64,000 nt of DNA from Punica granatum (lineage: Eukaryota > Streptophyta > Magnoliopsida > Myrtales > Lythraceae), in assembly GCF_007655135.1 (NCBI RefSeq), contig NW_022204098.1, positions 1-64,000 on the forward strand. Direction: 5' to 3'. Made by a program: the position numbers and the translations under genes. Numbering within the stretch: position 1 is the stretch's first letter; every line of letters begins with the position of its first letter. Below, piece by piece: positions 10,881-20,582 of the stretch. Below the pieces are notes generated by a model. It searched no databases and was not told where the DNA came from. It worked only from the letters and a program-made list of their open reading frames with translations.

Positions 10881-10926
10881 GCAGGTGCGGCATGAGTAGG
10901 TGTGCCAGGCTCAGTGGGAGGAATAT

Positions 10927-11589
10927 TTAGAGGCGGTGGAGTTTGGTAGGAGAGCTCATTTGGGTTTGTGGAGCTTGGAATGAAAAAGGTTCCATAGTGG
11001 GAGCAGGGACTTGTGTGATCGCGACTGGAGGAACCGTCGGTGGTGGAACGGTGTAAATGGGGGATTGAGTAGGTATGGTGAGCGGCGGCAAAGTGATCAT
11101 TGCGGGATCTGTTGATAGGAACGCCGCGGGTGGAAATGGCACTGATGTCGGAGCCGGTGGTGGTGGCATAGGATCACTGACTGGAGTGATTGTCGGCACA
11201 TATGTCGTTGCTGGAAAAGACATATCTTCGCTATCAGTCACATAAATAGGAGGGTCAATCGGATTCCGATGAACAGTTGTCCTGCGTTCAGGAGGCGGAG
11301 TATGGCTTGAGGAAGCTCGGTTTTGATCCCGAAGCATTGCCATGAGCTCTGTCATATTGGTGTTCATATTGACAGCCAACTGATTAACGATCCCTTCAAG
11401 TGCGGCAAAGCGCACGGGATCGACAACATTGGGTGACACTTGTGCAGGAGAAGGGAAGTGCGTTGGAATAGCACCGGAATACGTTGTAGGTGCTGGAGAT
11501 GATATCACACGTGTATCTTCCGGGATGGACTGTGCAGGCATCGGTGGCGCGTCTTGCTCCGAGATAACAGGTTGTTGCTCTTCAGCCAT
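10927..11589 (-). CDS. Element A gag, N-terminal proline-rich part
   Basis: The frame starts at MAEEQQPVISEQDAPPMPAQ, matching MAEGDRVN at 41489 in element C, so 11589 is a supported start codon. It is rich in Pro, Thr and Ser, with a short conserved helix (ALEGIVNQLAVNMNTNMTEL). No enzymatic motif is visible; this is the disordered N-terminus of gag. The frame ends in a spurious tail at 10927 because of a frameshift before the capsid domain. A candidate splice acceptor lies 49 nt upstream of the start. Confidence 0.8.
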   Translation of the reverse strand: MAEEQQPVISEQDAPPMPAQSIPEDTRVISSPAPTTYSGAIPTHFPSPAQVSPNVVDPVRFAALEGIVNQLAVNMNTNMTELMAMLRDQNRASSSHTPPPERRTTVHRNPIDPPIYVTDSEDMSFPATTYVPTITPVSDPMPPPPAPTSVPFPPAAFLSTDPAMITLPPLTIPTQSPIYTVPPPTVPPVAITQVPAPTMEPFSFQAPQTQMSSPTKLHRL

Positions 11590-11894
11590 TTTTCCGCGTG
11601 CCCGAGTAGGGTATCGATGTGACGCCAGTTGTTAATACCTATATATGTGTAAGTGTATAAGTGCAATTGTTATGTGTTAACCATCTTCTAGATGTAAATG
11701 ATAGTATATAAATGCATGAGATGTATGAGTTTAAAAACACTAATGCCATTACATCAGCTTGATTCGCGTTTCATAATTTACAAAGGCAGTCTGTTCAAAA
11801 GGAAACATAAACATTAAACCGCCAACTGTTACGACCCGTAGCTGAGTGAGCGCTACGCGGATTCTGTACAGGCAAAAACGCTCAGTAAATGAGC
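11590..11894 (-). other. Spacer between ORF1 and gag of element A
   Basis: This is a non-coding, A/T-rich spacer of about 300 nt. It includes an AG|GT junction at 11640/11638 followed by ACTGGCGTC that is conserved in element C at the same distance from the gag start. Part of it (around 11710-11780) is also conserved in the non-autonomous elements E (57120-57180) and F (26325-26365), which lack ORF1 and gag. Confidence 0.6.
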
Positions 11895-13385
11895 TCAAGG
11901 GTGGGAGATCCTGCGCGCTCTTGCCTGCGCTCGATCCAGCGTAGCGTTCAAACGCGCTATTTCCCTGTCTTGGCCGGCTACGCGTGCACGAGTTTGAACC
12001 AACTCGCTCTGAAGCTCTCTGTGATCAGTGAGTTCTGCGCGAATATCCACTAGCTCACAGCGAAGACGATCTCGTTCTGCCCTAATAACCTGCAGCTCTG
12101 TGCGTGCGACTCCTTGACTTGAGCTCTCTGCATCCGAAATGTCTGCGTGCGATGTTGGCAGTATCCGTGGCATGCGTAGTCGACGAACAGGTGCGAATCC
12201 ATATGGATGGAACTGCATCACATACGCTGCTGTAGCTGCAAAAGCTCGCTCCTCGTCAGTGGGATGTTCTGGAAAGTACAATTGCTGGACGATGCGCGTG
12301 CTCCATAAGCGTCGGACCTCTCTAACCCGTAGAATCCTATCCGGGAGTGAAATTGTGGTGTTTGACCATCTGAAGCGGTGTGAAGTGCGATCTGCTTCTA
12401 TAGGCATATCTTGTAGCCCGCCGAGTTGTCTGATGACTCGGGATGGAAAGATAAGTGTGCTCCCCAAATGACTGATTAAGGGAAGTCCTATAATCGAAGG
12501 ACATCCCATGATCATGGGACCGCCAGGATTCCAACGTGTAGTCCATAAAAACTGTGCTGGGGTGAGCTCCTCCATAAACTGCATCCAGTCGGTGTAGTTA
12601 CGGTCGGAAGGTCGAAACACATAGCGAGCGATGAGTGATCGCTCGTCGGTGATACATGAAAAAGGATGAGATAAGCCGAACGGCCTGAGGTGTGCGAGAA
12701 GCCAAATCTGAAGCAAATGTGGAGATCCTCTCATCCTGCCCCGTTGATTCTCTCGTACATAGTCAAGAGACCGAATGGTCTCAGCCAAAACGGCTTCCAC
12801 ATAACTATGGCTTCCTACCACTTGGAGGATGACTTGAGCAAGTGCCCCGTCTGTGAGGTTCGACGAGTACGGGAATAGCATGGTTCCGAAGATGAGTAAA
12901 AGAAATCCGTGACAAGCGTCGCGCTGATAAGACTCTCCTGTGGCATTCAAAGCACGGGTCTGTATGAAGTCTATGAGCCATGTGGTCCTAATGCTGTGCT
13001 CCCCTCCATACTGAAGCTCGCAATAAACTTCTTCGTTGCGGAGACCTAAAAGGACGGCTAGTCTGTTCTGTATCGTGGCAAACGGGTTGGGCACCACGAT
13101 GTCATGAACCGGTGTAGACAGCTGAAGAAGCGTCGCATATTCCTCTACTGTAGGTGCTAACTCTGTCCCATGGAAGCTGAAAACGGCTCGCTGAGTATCC
13201 CAAAAACTAATGGCAGTTCTGAGTAGGGTCCAATCAATGGGAGAATCGGCGAGCAATGGTAGGTCTCCTATGAAGAGCCGGAGGAATGCGCGGTCTACTG
13301 GGCGGAATATGTTCCAAAGGCGAGTAATGTCCGCTGACGGTGTGATGATGACATCCAGCCTAGGACAGGGACGCGGGCGATCCAT
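11895..13385 (-). CDS. Element A ORF1, extra protein upstream of gag
   Basis: This is an intact 496-codon protein on the element strand ahead of gag. It resembles the plant DUF7745 / plant-mobile-domain-like proteins found in Ogre-type elements and as many repeated plant paralogues. Visible features: a globular region with a conserved core such as QRDACHGFLLLIFGTMLF and LLQIWLLAHLRPFGLSHPF, then from about residue 420 an Arg/Glu/Leu-rich stretch with heptad character that should form a coiled coil. Element C has the same ORF (41805-43304) with two stops. Its function is unknown. The start codon lies 7 nt inside a strong splice-donor consensus. It is the only long A ORF without a frameshift. 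Confidence 0.85.
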   Translation of the reverse strand: MDRPRPCPRLDVIITPSADITRLWNIFRPVDRAFLRLFIGDLPLLADSPIDWTLLRTAISFWDTQRAVFSFHGTELAPTVEEYATLLQLSTPVHDIVVPNPFATIQNRLAVLLGLRNEEVYCELQYGGEHSIRTTWLIDFIQTRALNATGESYQRDACHGFLLLIFGTMLFPYSSNLTDGALAQVILQVVGSHSYVEAVLAETIRSLDYVRENQRGRMRGSPHLLQIWLLAHLRPFGLSHPFSCITDERSLIARYVFRPSDRNYTDWMQFMEELTPAQFLWTTRWNPGGPMIMGCPSIIGLPLISHLGSTLIFPSRVIRQLGGLQDMPIEADRTSHRFRWSNTTISLPDRILRVREVRRLWSTRIVQQLYFPEHPTDEERAFAATAAYVMQFHPYGFAPVRRLRMPRILPTSHADISDAESSSQGVARTELQVIRAERDRLRCELVDIRAELTDHRELQSELVQTRARVAGQDREIARLNATLDRAQARARRISHP

Positions 13386-13386
13386 T

Positions 13387-13393
13387 CTTACCT
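13387..13393 (-). promoter_or_regulatory. Candidate 5' splice site overlapping the ORF1 start (element A)
   Basis: On the minus strand the sequence TTTAG|GTAAGAATGG puts a full AG|GTAAG donor consensus 6 nt before the ORF1 ATG. Element C has TTTAG|GTAAGGATGG at the same place (43306-43312). The matching acceptor candidate is TATAG at 11639-11640 in A and CTAG at 41539-41540 in C. Inferred from sequence only. Confidence 0.5.
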
Positions 13394-13978
13394 AAATGGA
13401 TAAGATATTGGTTTAATGTTTATAAACAAACTGATGTAATGTCCTAGTTTGTTTTGGAAATATGCATGCAGGTACAGAAAATAAATTATAGCACGAGTTC
13501 TTTACATTATACAACACTCTCTTAGTGAAAACAACAAAAGGCTCGCCTAAAAAAGAAAACTACGAGCCGACTCAAAGACTCAACTTTTGGGTCGGTAGGC
13601 GGCGTGAAGGTTATTTTTGGTCCAGCATGACGGTCCCTGTTTATGCATGGTTTCAGTGCTCTACTGGGAAAACCACTAACTAGGGATGGGGGCCCTCGAT
13701 TCAAGGGTGTCAATTCCTTGAAATCGAGCGAGGATCTTTGGGGGCCGGTTCGGTGGCGGAGCCGACTCGATCCGTTCCCTTACTCGGAACCTCTGACTAA
13801 CCTAGCTTCCTAAATTGGCGCCCGTGGGATTTCAGGCGAGGTACCTAAATCCACTAGTATGATGCAATGCAAGTGCGGAAAGTAAAGGTGCATAAAGTAG
13901 ATAAGCGGAAAATTACAGAAAGCGGTAAATGAACATGCAAGCAAACAAACGGGATCGAGCCTGAACCCACTAAGTATG
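13392..13978 (-). other. Element A 5' leader between primer binding site and ORF1
   Basis: This is a non-coding leader. Positions 13619-13839 are strongly conserved with element C (43543-43760) and the gag-pol-less element E (56680-56886). Conservation without coding capacity suggests a cis function such as packaging or dimerisation. The ORFs crossing it are not conserved. Confidence 0.65.
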
Positions 13979-13996
13979 TCCCCAGTGGAGTCGCCA
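13979..13996 (-). other. Primer binding site of element A
   Basis: The minus strand reads TGGCGACTCCACTGGGGA, three bases (GCT) after the LTR end. It starts with TGG, complementary to a tRNA CCA end, and matches the tRNA-Arg-type site of Ogre elements. The identical site occurs at 43893-43910 (C) and 56518-56535 (E). Confidence 0.92.
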
Positions 13997-16839
13997 AGCT
14001 GTACGGACCCGAATGTGGACTCTCGTCGGGGCCCGCATCGCGCGCTTTTGGATCGCGCGGCTTGGTCGGAACGTCCACCTTCCTGCGGGGGCGCGCGTCG
14101 GACACGCGTGAGAGAAGGAGTCGCCACTTATCATTTTACGACCCGAAGGTCGAGGGCGGATAAGTTACCCTGGGTCTAGGGGTATGGAACACCTAGTTTG
14201 TTGTTAAGGCATTGATCTGTGCGGAACCGGAAAATCCGTGTTCGGGGGTTCATGTTACGTGCGGGCCTATATCCCGCACGCCCTTTCGGTACTCTAGTTT
14301 GCTAGGCTTGCATGTTTTATTATTTACCGCGTGAATTAAGCTGCACTCGGCTCGCACGTTTTGACACCGGATATTCGATGAACCAAACGATGTCGGTTGA
14401 GAAGCCGGGAGAGAAGTAAATCTATATGTCGGGGAATTGGTTCACAATCTTGCGTTACAGTTCATCGAACCATTGAGGTTGAATCCCTGCGTGAACCAGA
14501 ACCGCGATATCTTGGATTCACTTGTGTCTGGGCAAGCATTAGACCGATTCGATTAATTCGACTCTCGGACCGTTCGCTCACCGACTGGAATTCTTACAGA
14601 ATAAATGCACCAAATAGAATCCTTACAATGCTCTCAAAAACAATAAATACAAATTGCAAAAGGGTCGAATTCCAGTCGTTTTGCGTTCGGTTATTATTCC
14701 ACTCCAACTCACCGTGAGTTTAGGGAAAAGACCGAAGAACTGAAATTCAATGGACGCTCTCACTGAATAGGGCGTTGGACCCTGTGACTGTTGATTAGGG
14801 TGTTGGACCCTGTGCTCGATGATTAGGGCGTTGAACCCTAATATTATTCGGCCTAGGGATCAGGCTCGACCCGCAAGGCAAACAGGTGCGGAAAGATAAC
14901 ACGCAACATGTTAATAACAGACAAAGTGTTTGTTATTGTCGTGTTTACGTGAATTAACAGATTATTAACCCAGGGGTGTTTTTGCAAGCAAATGCCATAT
15001 GCTAAACAATCAAACATGTGCCAACGTTTTAGCATTCGGCTTTGTTTTGAGAACTTGACAAAGAGAGTCAAATCTCAGGTGTGTGAATCGCTTTTACAGT
15101 TGTTCTGTATTGTGACACTGAATTACCACTGAATTAACCAAACTCGTGTTTTGACTCTAGATTTGGAATCTAGAATTCCTCCTAACCATTATCTAGTGTT
15201 TGGTTAGGTCGAGTGAAAGGTTAATCAGCATTTCACAGGTTTTCTGACAAGGATCAACTGTTCTAGTTACCCGAGTCTATGTTAGGATAGCAGAAACTCA
15301 TCAGTTAGATAAGAAAAGGCTATGCAGATGAACCTGCACCTGAACAGGTAGCCCGTTCTTATCCCGTACTGTAGTGTTTCTATTATGCTAACCTTAAAGA
15401 TGTCGCGGGGTTGTGAAAAGATGATTTTACCCTTTATTTGAAAATGGTTTTCAGAAAAAAGGGGAAACATCACAGTGCGGGCCACCTCGGCCTGTAGCCG
15501 GTGTCGACCGATTCCCTGGATCATCCAGGGTTGTGCAAGAACCCTGAAAAAGCCAAAGAATCGGTTGATCTGTCCGGAAGTGATCCAGAAAGATCTTCCG
15601 TATCTTGACATGAGTTACCTGGAATCAAGTGAAAACTCAAGTTGAGACACAAAAGCCCTTTTTAGACGTCCATGCCACGTCGGACCGCGCGTTTCGGGTT
15701 TTGAAATTGATAAGTTTAAAAAGGGCACCAACATCCTTTGACGACTCGTCGACGCGAGTTATCAGTTAATGTCCAATTCGGGTAAACTTTATCAGTATGA
15801 AGTGAGTTTAATCGTGTGAGCGTCCCGATTAACCCGTTTGTGGAATTAATGCTTAAGGGTTGTGCCGAATGCATTAATTGTGAAAACGATTCGCGACTCG
15901 ACGACCAAGACGATTCCATAAGGATCGAGAATAATTTGGTCCAATAACCGAAACTATCCTCATAACCAAATGGACCCGAATGAGTCATCGATACTCGAAT
16001 CCATGCATGCTTTGTTTAAAAGAGTCTTTACATGATATTTTAATATGGGAATCGTAAAGACATTGAAGTAAAACTTCACATCATCCGATCAACAAATTAA
16101 ACTTGAGATAAGGAATTCATTCTTGACTCAAGGAAGGCCAAGAAGCCCTCGGCTTCATCTTGTGAAGGGTGGCCGAAGGTTCTCATGGCTCTATCCGAGT
16201 CACAAACGATTTCCTAATCGTGGTTTAATTATTTCTCGCATGCTCAAACATCGACCGTGATAAATAGCACCCTTTTTTAACAAAAGCCGGCGTTATCACG
16301 ATTTGTTTAGCTCATTCAAACATACAAACATTCACAAACGTGTTAATTAAGGAAAAGGATAACATAACACCGGCTTCATGCATGCAATAATGATAAACAA
16401 ACTCGGAAATTAACTTGAATAGGCTAAGGAGACCGATCTTAACCCGAAAAGAGCAATTTAAATCTCAACCCTCTCCTTTAGAGAATTGGCCGAGACTTAA
16501 TGTGCCATAATAGGGTCGGGATAGTCTTCTTTATGATGATCCAATCCCCTTTCCGACATGGTAGCAAGTCCTAAGATAGTGTACGTGTATAATATAACAT
16601 AAAATTGCATAAAAATTAAATCTTGTGAATGAAACATGCATGAAAACACCATAATACTCCATAGCCATGCAAAAATATAAAAAGTCCTAACTCCTCTAAG
16701 TTGAAAGTGTTTTACCTAGCCTCGGAATACGAGGAAAGAGTCGGGGAAGTGTTTGAGAGTCGGGTGACTCGGTGGAACCCTTAAAAGGGTATTCGGGTGC
16801 AAGGATGGACGTGCACGGGCACGGTCGAGCACGGTGACG

Positions 16840-17110
16840 GGAGCTAGTGGGCACGGACGTGCGCTGGTGACGGGTGCAGGCGTGCGCTGGTGACGGGCGC
16901 GGGCGTGCGCTGGTGACGGGCGCGGGCGTTCACTGGTGACGGGCGCGGCGTGCGCGGGTGACGGGCGCGGGCGTGCGCTGGTGACGGGCGCGGGCGTGCG
17001 CTGGTGACGGGCGCGGGCGTGCGCGGGTGACGCCTGGTGACGGATGCTGGCTGCGCTCGGTGACGCCTGGCTGCGGATGCTGGCTGCGCTCAGTGACGCC
17101 TGGTGACGGG
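16840..17110 (-). repeat. GC-rich 23-bp tandem repeats inside the A LTR
   Basis: Units such as GGTGACGGGCGCGGGCGTGC recur at 23-bp steps (16866, 16889, 16912), degrading to GGTGACGCCTGGTGACGGATG on the right. The same array occurs at 1-125 in the 3' LTR with fewer units. The predicted Arg/Pro-rich peptide reading is only a by-product of the repeat. Confidence 0.85.
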
Positions 17111-17436
17111 CACTGTTCACCCGAGAGCTCCAACTTCACCCGAAATGATCCAAAATGATAAGCAAACGACTCCAAACTAAAAAACTGGGTTCAGAAATGG
17201 AATCCTTGGGTCCGAAACATGTCGTCTATGAAGTTTGAAGAATTTTGGGTATAAGTCGGAATAGTGCCCGCTATGGATCCCGACCTAAACTCCAAAGCTA
17301 TTTGGCTTGATTCTTGATTTTCATGAAGTTCTTTGCTTGCTGCTGGTTCCTAAGGAGTTGAGAGCATTTTCTAGAGGGAGAAACTAGCAAGATGAGGTGT
17401 GCTTCATGAATGATTAGCTTAATCACAAATAGGCAA

Positions 17437-17443
17437 TATATAT
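17437..17443 (-). promoter_or_regulatory. TATA-like box in the A LTR
   Basis: A TATATAT stretch on the element strand lies in a position (about 1.3-1.6 kb from the LTR start) where the other LTRs have TATA motifs: 22146-22150 (B), 32133-32138 (F), 47618-47623 (C), 54251-54257 (G) and 63769-63774 (D). The consistent position supports a polymerase II promoter marking the U3/R border. Confidence 0.55.
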
Positions 17444-19047
17444 GTGAAGCTAATGATCAATTAAGCAAAACAAAGCACCATTAAGGGCCTCATTAATGAA
17501 GGTCGGTTGCCCTAATGGAGATGAGGATGAATGTCATCCAAGTATCTTGATGAGGAAGAGCCAAGAAGCATTAATGGAGGTGGAGTTAATGGCTTGAGTA
17601 TTGACTTGGAAGACCAAAGATATTTTGGGCTAGGTGAGGGCAAGAGAGGAAAGGGGAAAAGGCCGAAAAGTTTGGGGCAAAGGGCGGTTGCCCTTGGGCA
17701 GCCCGTGGGTCCCACGGCTTGTGAGGAGAAACCGGGAAAAGACTCGGGTCTCGATTGGTCGTGTATTCGAAGTTCGTGGTTCGAATTGAACGTCGAATTG
17801 TCGGTATACGCGTGAAAACGGAGTTAATGAGCCCAAGATTGACATTTTCTATTGAGAAATGTCCCGGATGTGTGTGGGGCTCGGGAGCCGATTTTGCCCA
17901 TTGCAAGTGATCGGGGCGAAGTTGTCCGCTTCTGACAGCATTTCCCGTGTCTGCATCTCATGTTGGTCATTTTGGCATAAGTTGTCAAACCACGTGAACA
18001 ATCATCCCTTAAGCCGGTAATGCTAACGTGGGGCCGGAGACGTCCTAGGAGGCCGAGACTGGTTTTCTCAAGATGACTTCTGAGTTGCTTGGGCACTCCG
18101 GAGATTACTGTAATCTCTGTTTGTCAAGATTAGACCTCCAAGGACTTGAAGAGTGTATCTGAGACCTCTAAAGCACTGTTTGAGAGATCTAGATGAGTTG
18201 TGTGAATTATTCCGACGACTCCACATTGAGCCTTAAGAAGGCTAGCATTGTGTAACGTAAGCATTCGGCGTCAAATTTCCCCAAAGAGGACCTCCGGATA
18301 TGGATTTCCACTGAAAATGGTCATTTCCGCTCTTCGGAGGTTACTCGGGAAACCGCGAAGGGTTTTGCTGTCTGTTTTGCCCAATTGTGAATGTCTGCTA
18401 GAGTTTTCTGGGCAATGCAGTATGAACTTCGTTTGCCGTAATTCCATCAGACCCTTCTCCGGCTATGCTCTTCTGAAGAGGGGTATGCTTGTTTTGCCGT
18501 TCGGAAGTCATTTGAAGTGTCTGTGTGACTTCCAAAAGACAATCTGAAGCGTTGTTCCTACTCTGTGTGCTGATGGGGCATGGCCGCGTCTGATATTTGG
18601 AATTAACTTTTCTCCAGGAAACCGGCATTTTTGGACTTCCACTGAAAAGTTGTCTGTATACAGAAAGTTGTTCTGTATAGAACAGATGATTTGCAAAATG
18701 CCTTTGGGGACACTTTTCATCTATTTGGCACTGGTGTGGATTTTTGGAGTCCAATATTCACTATCTTCCGATGACCGAGCGAACTATCGGAAAATAGTGA
18801 CGTCCGTGTAATACACTGAAAACGCCGGTTTTGGGCATTGTTGAGTTCTTTGGTCGCTCTGTTCCCCTTTGGTGACCCCTAGAGTCCTTCTGTCATGTCC
18901 ATGGGCCATTTGCTCAATTTTGCCAACTTGAGGATGAATAGTGATTTCTTGCTCTGCCGAGCCGTTTTCTGTATCCTGCTCAAGTCGTGGCTTGGGTCAT
19001 TGCTAATATCATTGTTTGGAATGGTGAGCCAAAATGGGGTGCTGACA

Positions 19048-20568
19048 ACTGGGGCATCCCCAGCAAACTACAATCGCCCCTGCGACAAAGTTGGCATCTG
19101 GCAGAGCAACGAGCAACTGCCCTAGCAGCAAAGCCGACTTCCGACAGATCAAACACACCGCCACCCCAGATGCACATGGAACCCCAAGGGGCATCTCCTC
19201 CTTAACGGACTCATATCTGTCTCACGCTGTAGGTCGTGCTCTCGATACGTCGGAAATCGTCAAGGGATATTCCACGCTACCAAACAACTGACGTTCAAAG
19301 AAGGGCAAGCATCGAGGAATCATCATCAGTTGCCACACGTGATCCAGGCCCAACGCCAAGCAGACCATGTCGCCTGACGCTTTACACGATCCTCGAGCAA
19401 GTGTCTCGGGTCTATCTCGGTTTAAATTCCTGTTCGGGTCCATCCCGGTTTCAACTTCCTGTTCGGGTCCATCTCGATTTAAATTCCTGTTCGGTCCATT
19501 TCGGTTTCAACTTCCTGTTCGGGTCCATCCCGATTTAAATTCCTGTTCGGTCCATTCCAGTTTCAAATTCCTGTTTCTGGTCAATCCATGTTTTAAAATT
19601 CCTGTTCGGGTCCATCCCGGCTTTTAACTTCTTGTTCAGGTCTATCCTGGCCCCTCGAGTCCATCCCGGCTTTTAATTTCTTGTTCAGGTCCACCCTGGT
19701 CACATTCGGGTCCATCCCGGTCATTCAGGTCCATCCTGGTCACATTCAGGTCCATCCCGGTCATTCAGGTCCACCCTGGTCACATTCGGGTCCGTCCCGG
19801 TCATTCAGGTCCACCCTGGCCTCATTCAGCCCCATTCGGTCACCCAAGTCCTCCCGGTCTAAATTCCGGTCACTCAGGCCCTCTTGGTCGTTCGGGCTCA
19901 TTCGACCTAATTTTCATTCGTTCGGATCCTTCCGGTCTAAATCCCGATCACTCAGGATCCATTCGGTCAAAATTCCGATCATTCGGATCCTTCCGGTCTA
20001 AATCCCGGTCACTCAGGACCCATTCGGGTCTATCCCGGTCATTCAGGTCTATCCTGGTTCATGCATTCGGGTCCATCCCGGTCATTAAGGTCTATCCTGG
20101 TTCATGCATTCGGGTCCATCCCGGTCATTAAGGTCTATCCTGGTTCATGCATTCCGGTCCATCCCGGTCATTCAGGTCTATCCTGGTTCATGCATTCTGG
20201 TTCATCCCGGTCATTCGGGTCTATCCTGGTTCATGCATTCGGGTCCATCCCGATCATTCAGGTCTATCCTGGTTCATGCATTCGGGTTTATTCCGGTCAT
20301 TCAGGTCTATCCTGTTCATGCATTCGGGTCTATCCCGGTCGTTCAGGTCTATCCTGGTTCATCCATTCGGGTCTATCCCGATCACATTTAGGGCTATCCT
20401 GGTTCATAGGCATTCGGGCCCATCCCGGTTCTAATTTCCCGCACAGTGTCCCAATATATCCAAGCAGGGCACGAATAGCCACGGGGAAGCTACAATAGAG
20501 CAGTCGCCGGGACCAAAAAGGGTGCCTCTCATGATCTTTAGCTACATCCTCTAACCGGGCATGCAACC
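19048..20568 (+). mobile_element. Element B, 3' end of the internal region (non-coding)
   Basis: This is plus-strand internal sequence of a non-autonomous element, interrupted on the left by insertion of element A. It carries no recognisable protein. Positions 20505-20582 match 30762-30839 of element F almost exactly, including the polypurine tract. The first 150 bp resemble F around 30030-30100. Most of the remainder is tandem repeat. Confidence 0.75.
19382..20440 (+). repeat. Compound tandem repeats in the 3' UTR of B (up to 43-bp units)
   Basis: Three blocks share a CCATCCCGGT core: about 19420-19670 with units of roughly 30 bp (TTCCTGTTCGGGTCCATC), about 19690-19830 with units of roughly 40 bp, and about 20025-20400 with regular 43-bp units (GGTTCATGCATTCGGGTCC). 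The shared core suggests stepwise evolution from one motif. The position just upstream of the polypurine tract equals that of different arrays in A and F. Confidence 0.85.
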
Positions 20569-20582
20569 AAAGAGGGGCAAGC
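20569..20582 (+). other. Polypurine tract of element B
   Basis: AAAGAGGGGCAAGC directly precedes an LTR start, identical to the tracts of A and F. It marks the following LTR as the 3' LTR of B. Confidence 0.9.

Larger units (their letters stand above)
14000..19047 (-). mobile_element. Element A, complete 5' LTR (5048 bp)
   Basis: It is bounded on the left by TGTACGGACCCG next to the primer binding site and on the right by GTGCTGACA (element-sense start TGTCAGCAC). The right part repeats 1-2059 almost exactly. A TATA-like box lies at 17437-17443 (minus), about 1.6 kb from the LTR start. Towards the primer binding site come a 23-nt hairpin (14258-14280) and a primer-binding-site-like motif (14117-14126). 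The right flank ACTGG (19048-19052) is the expected target duplication; its partner is outside the window. ORFs inside are non-coding. Confidence 0.93.

Noticed and set aside
16716..17120. Arg/Pro/His-rich ORF in the A LTR
   Set aside because: It is a translation of 23-bp GC-rich tandem repeats inside an LTR.
19681..20498. Ser/Pro-rich ORFs in three frames
   Set aside because: All three frames are open because the 43-bp unit cycles through the frames; this is a tandem-repeat artefact.
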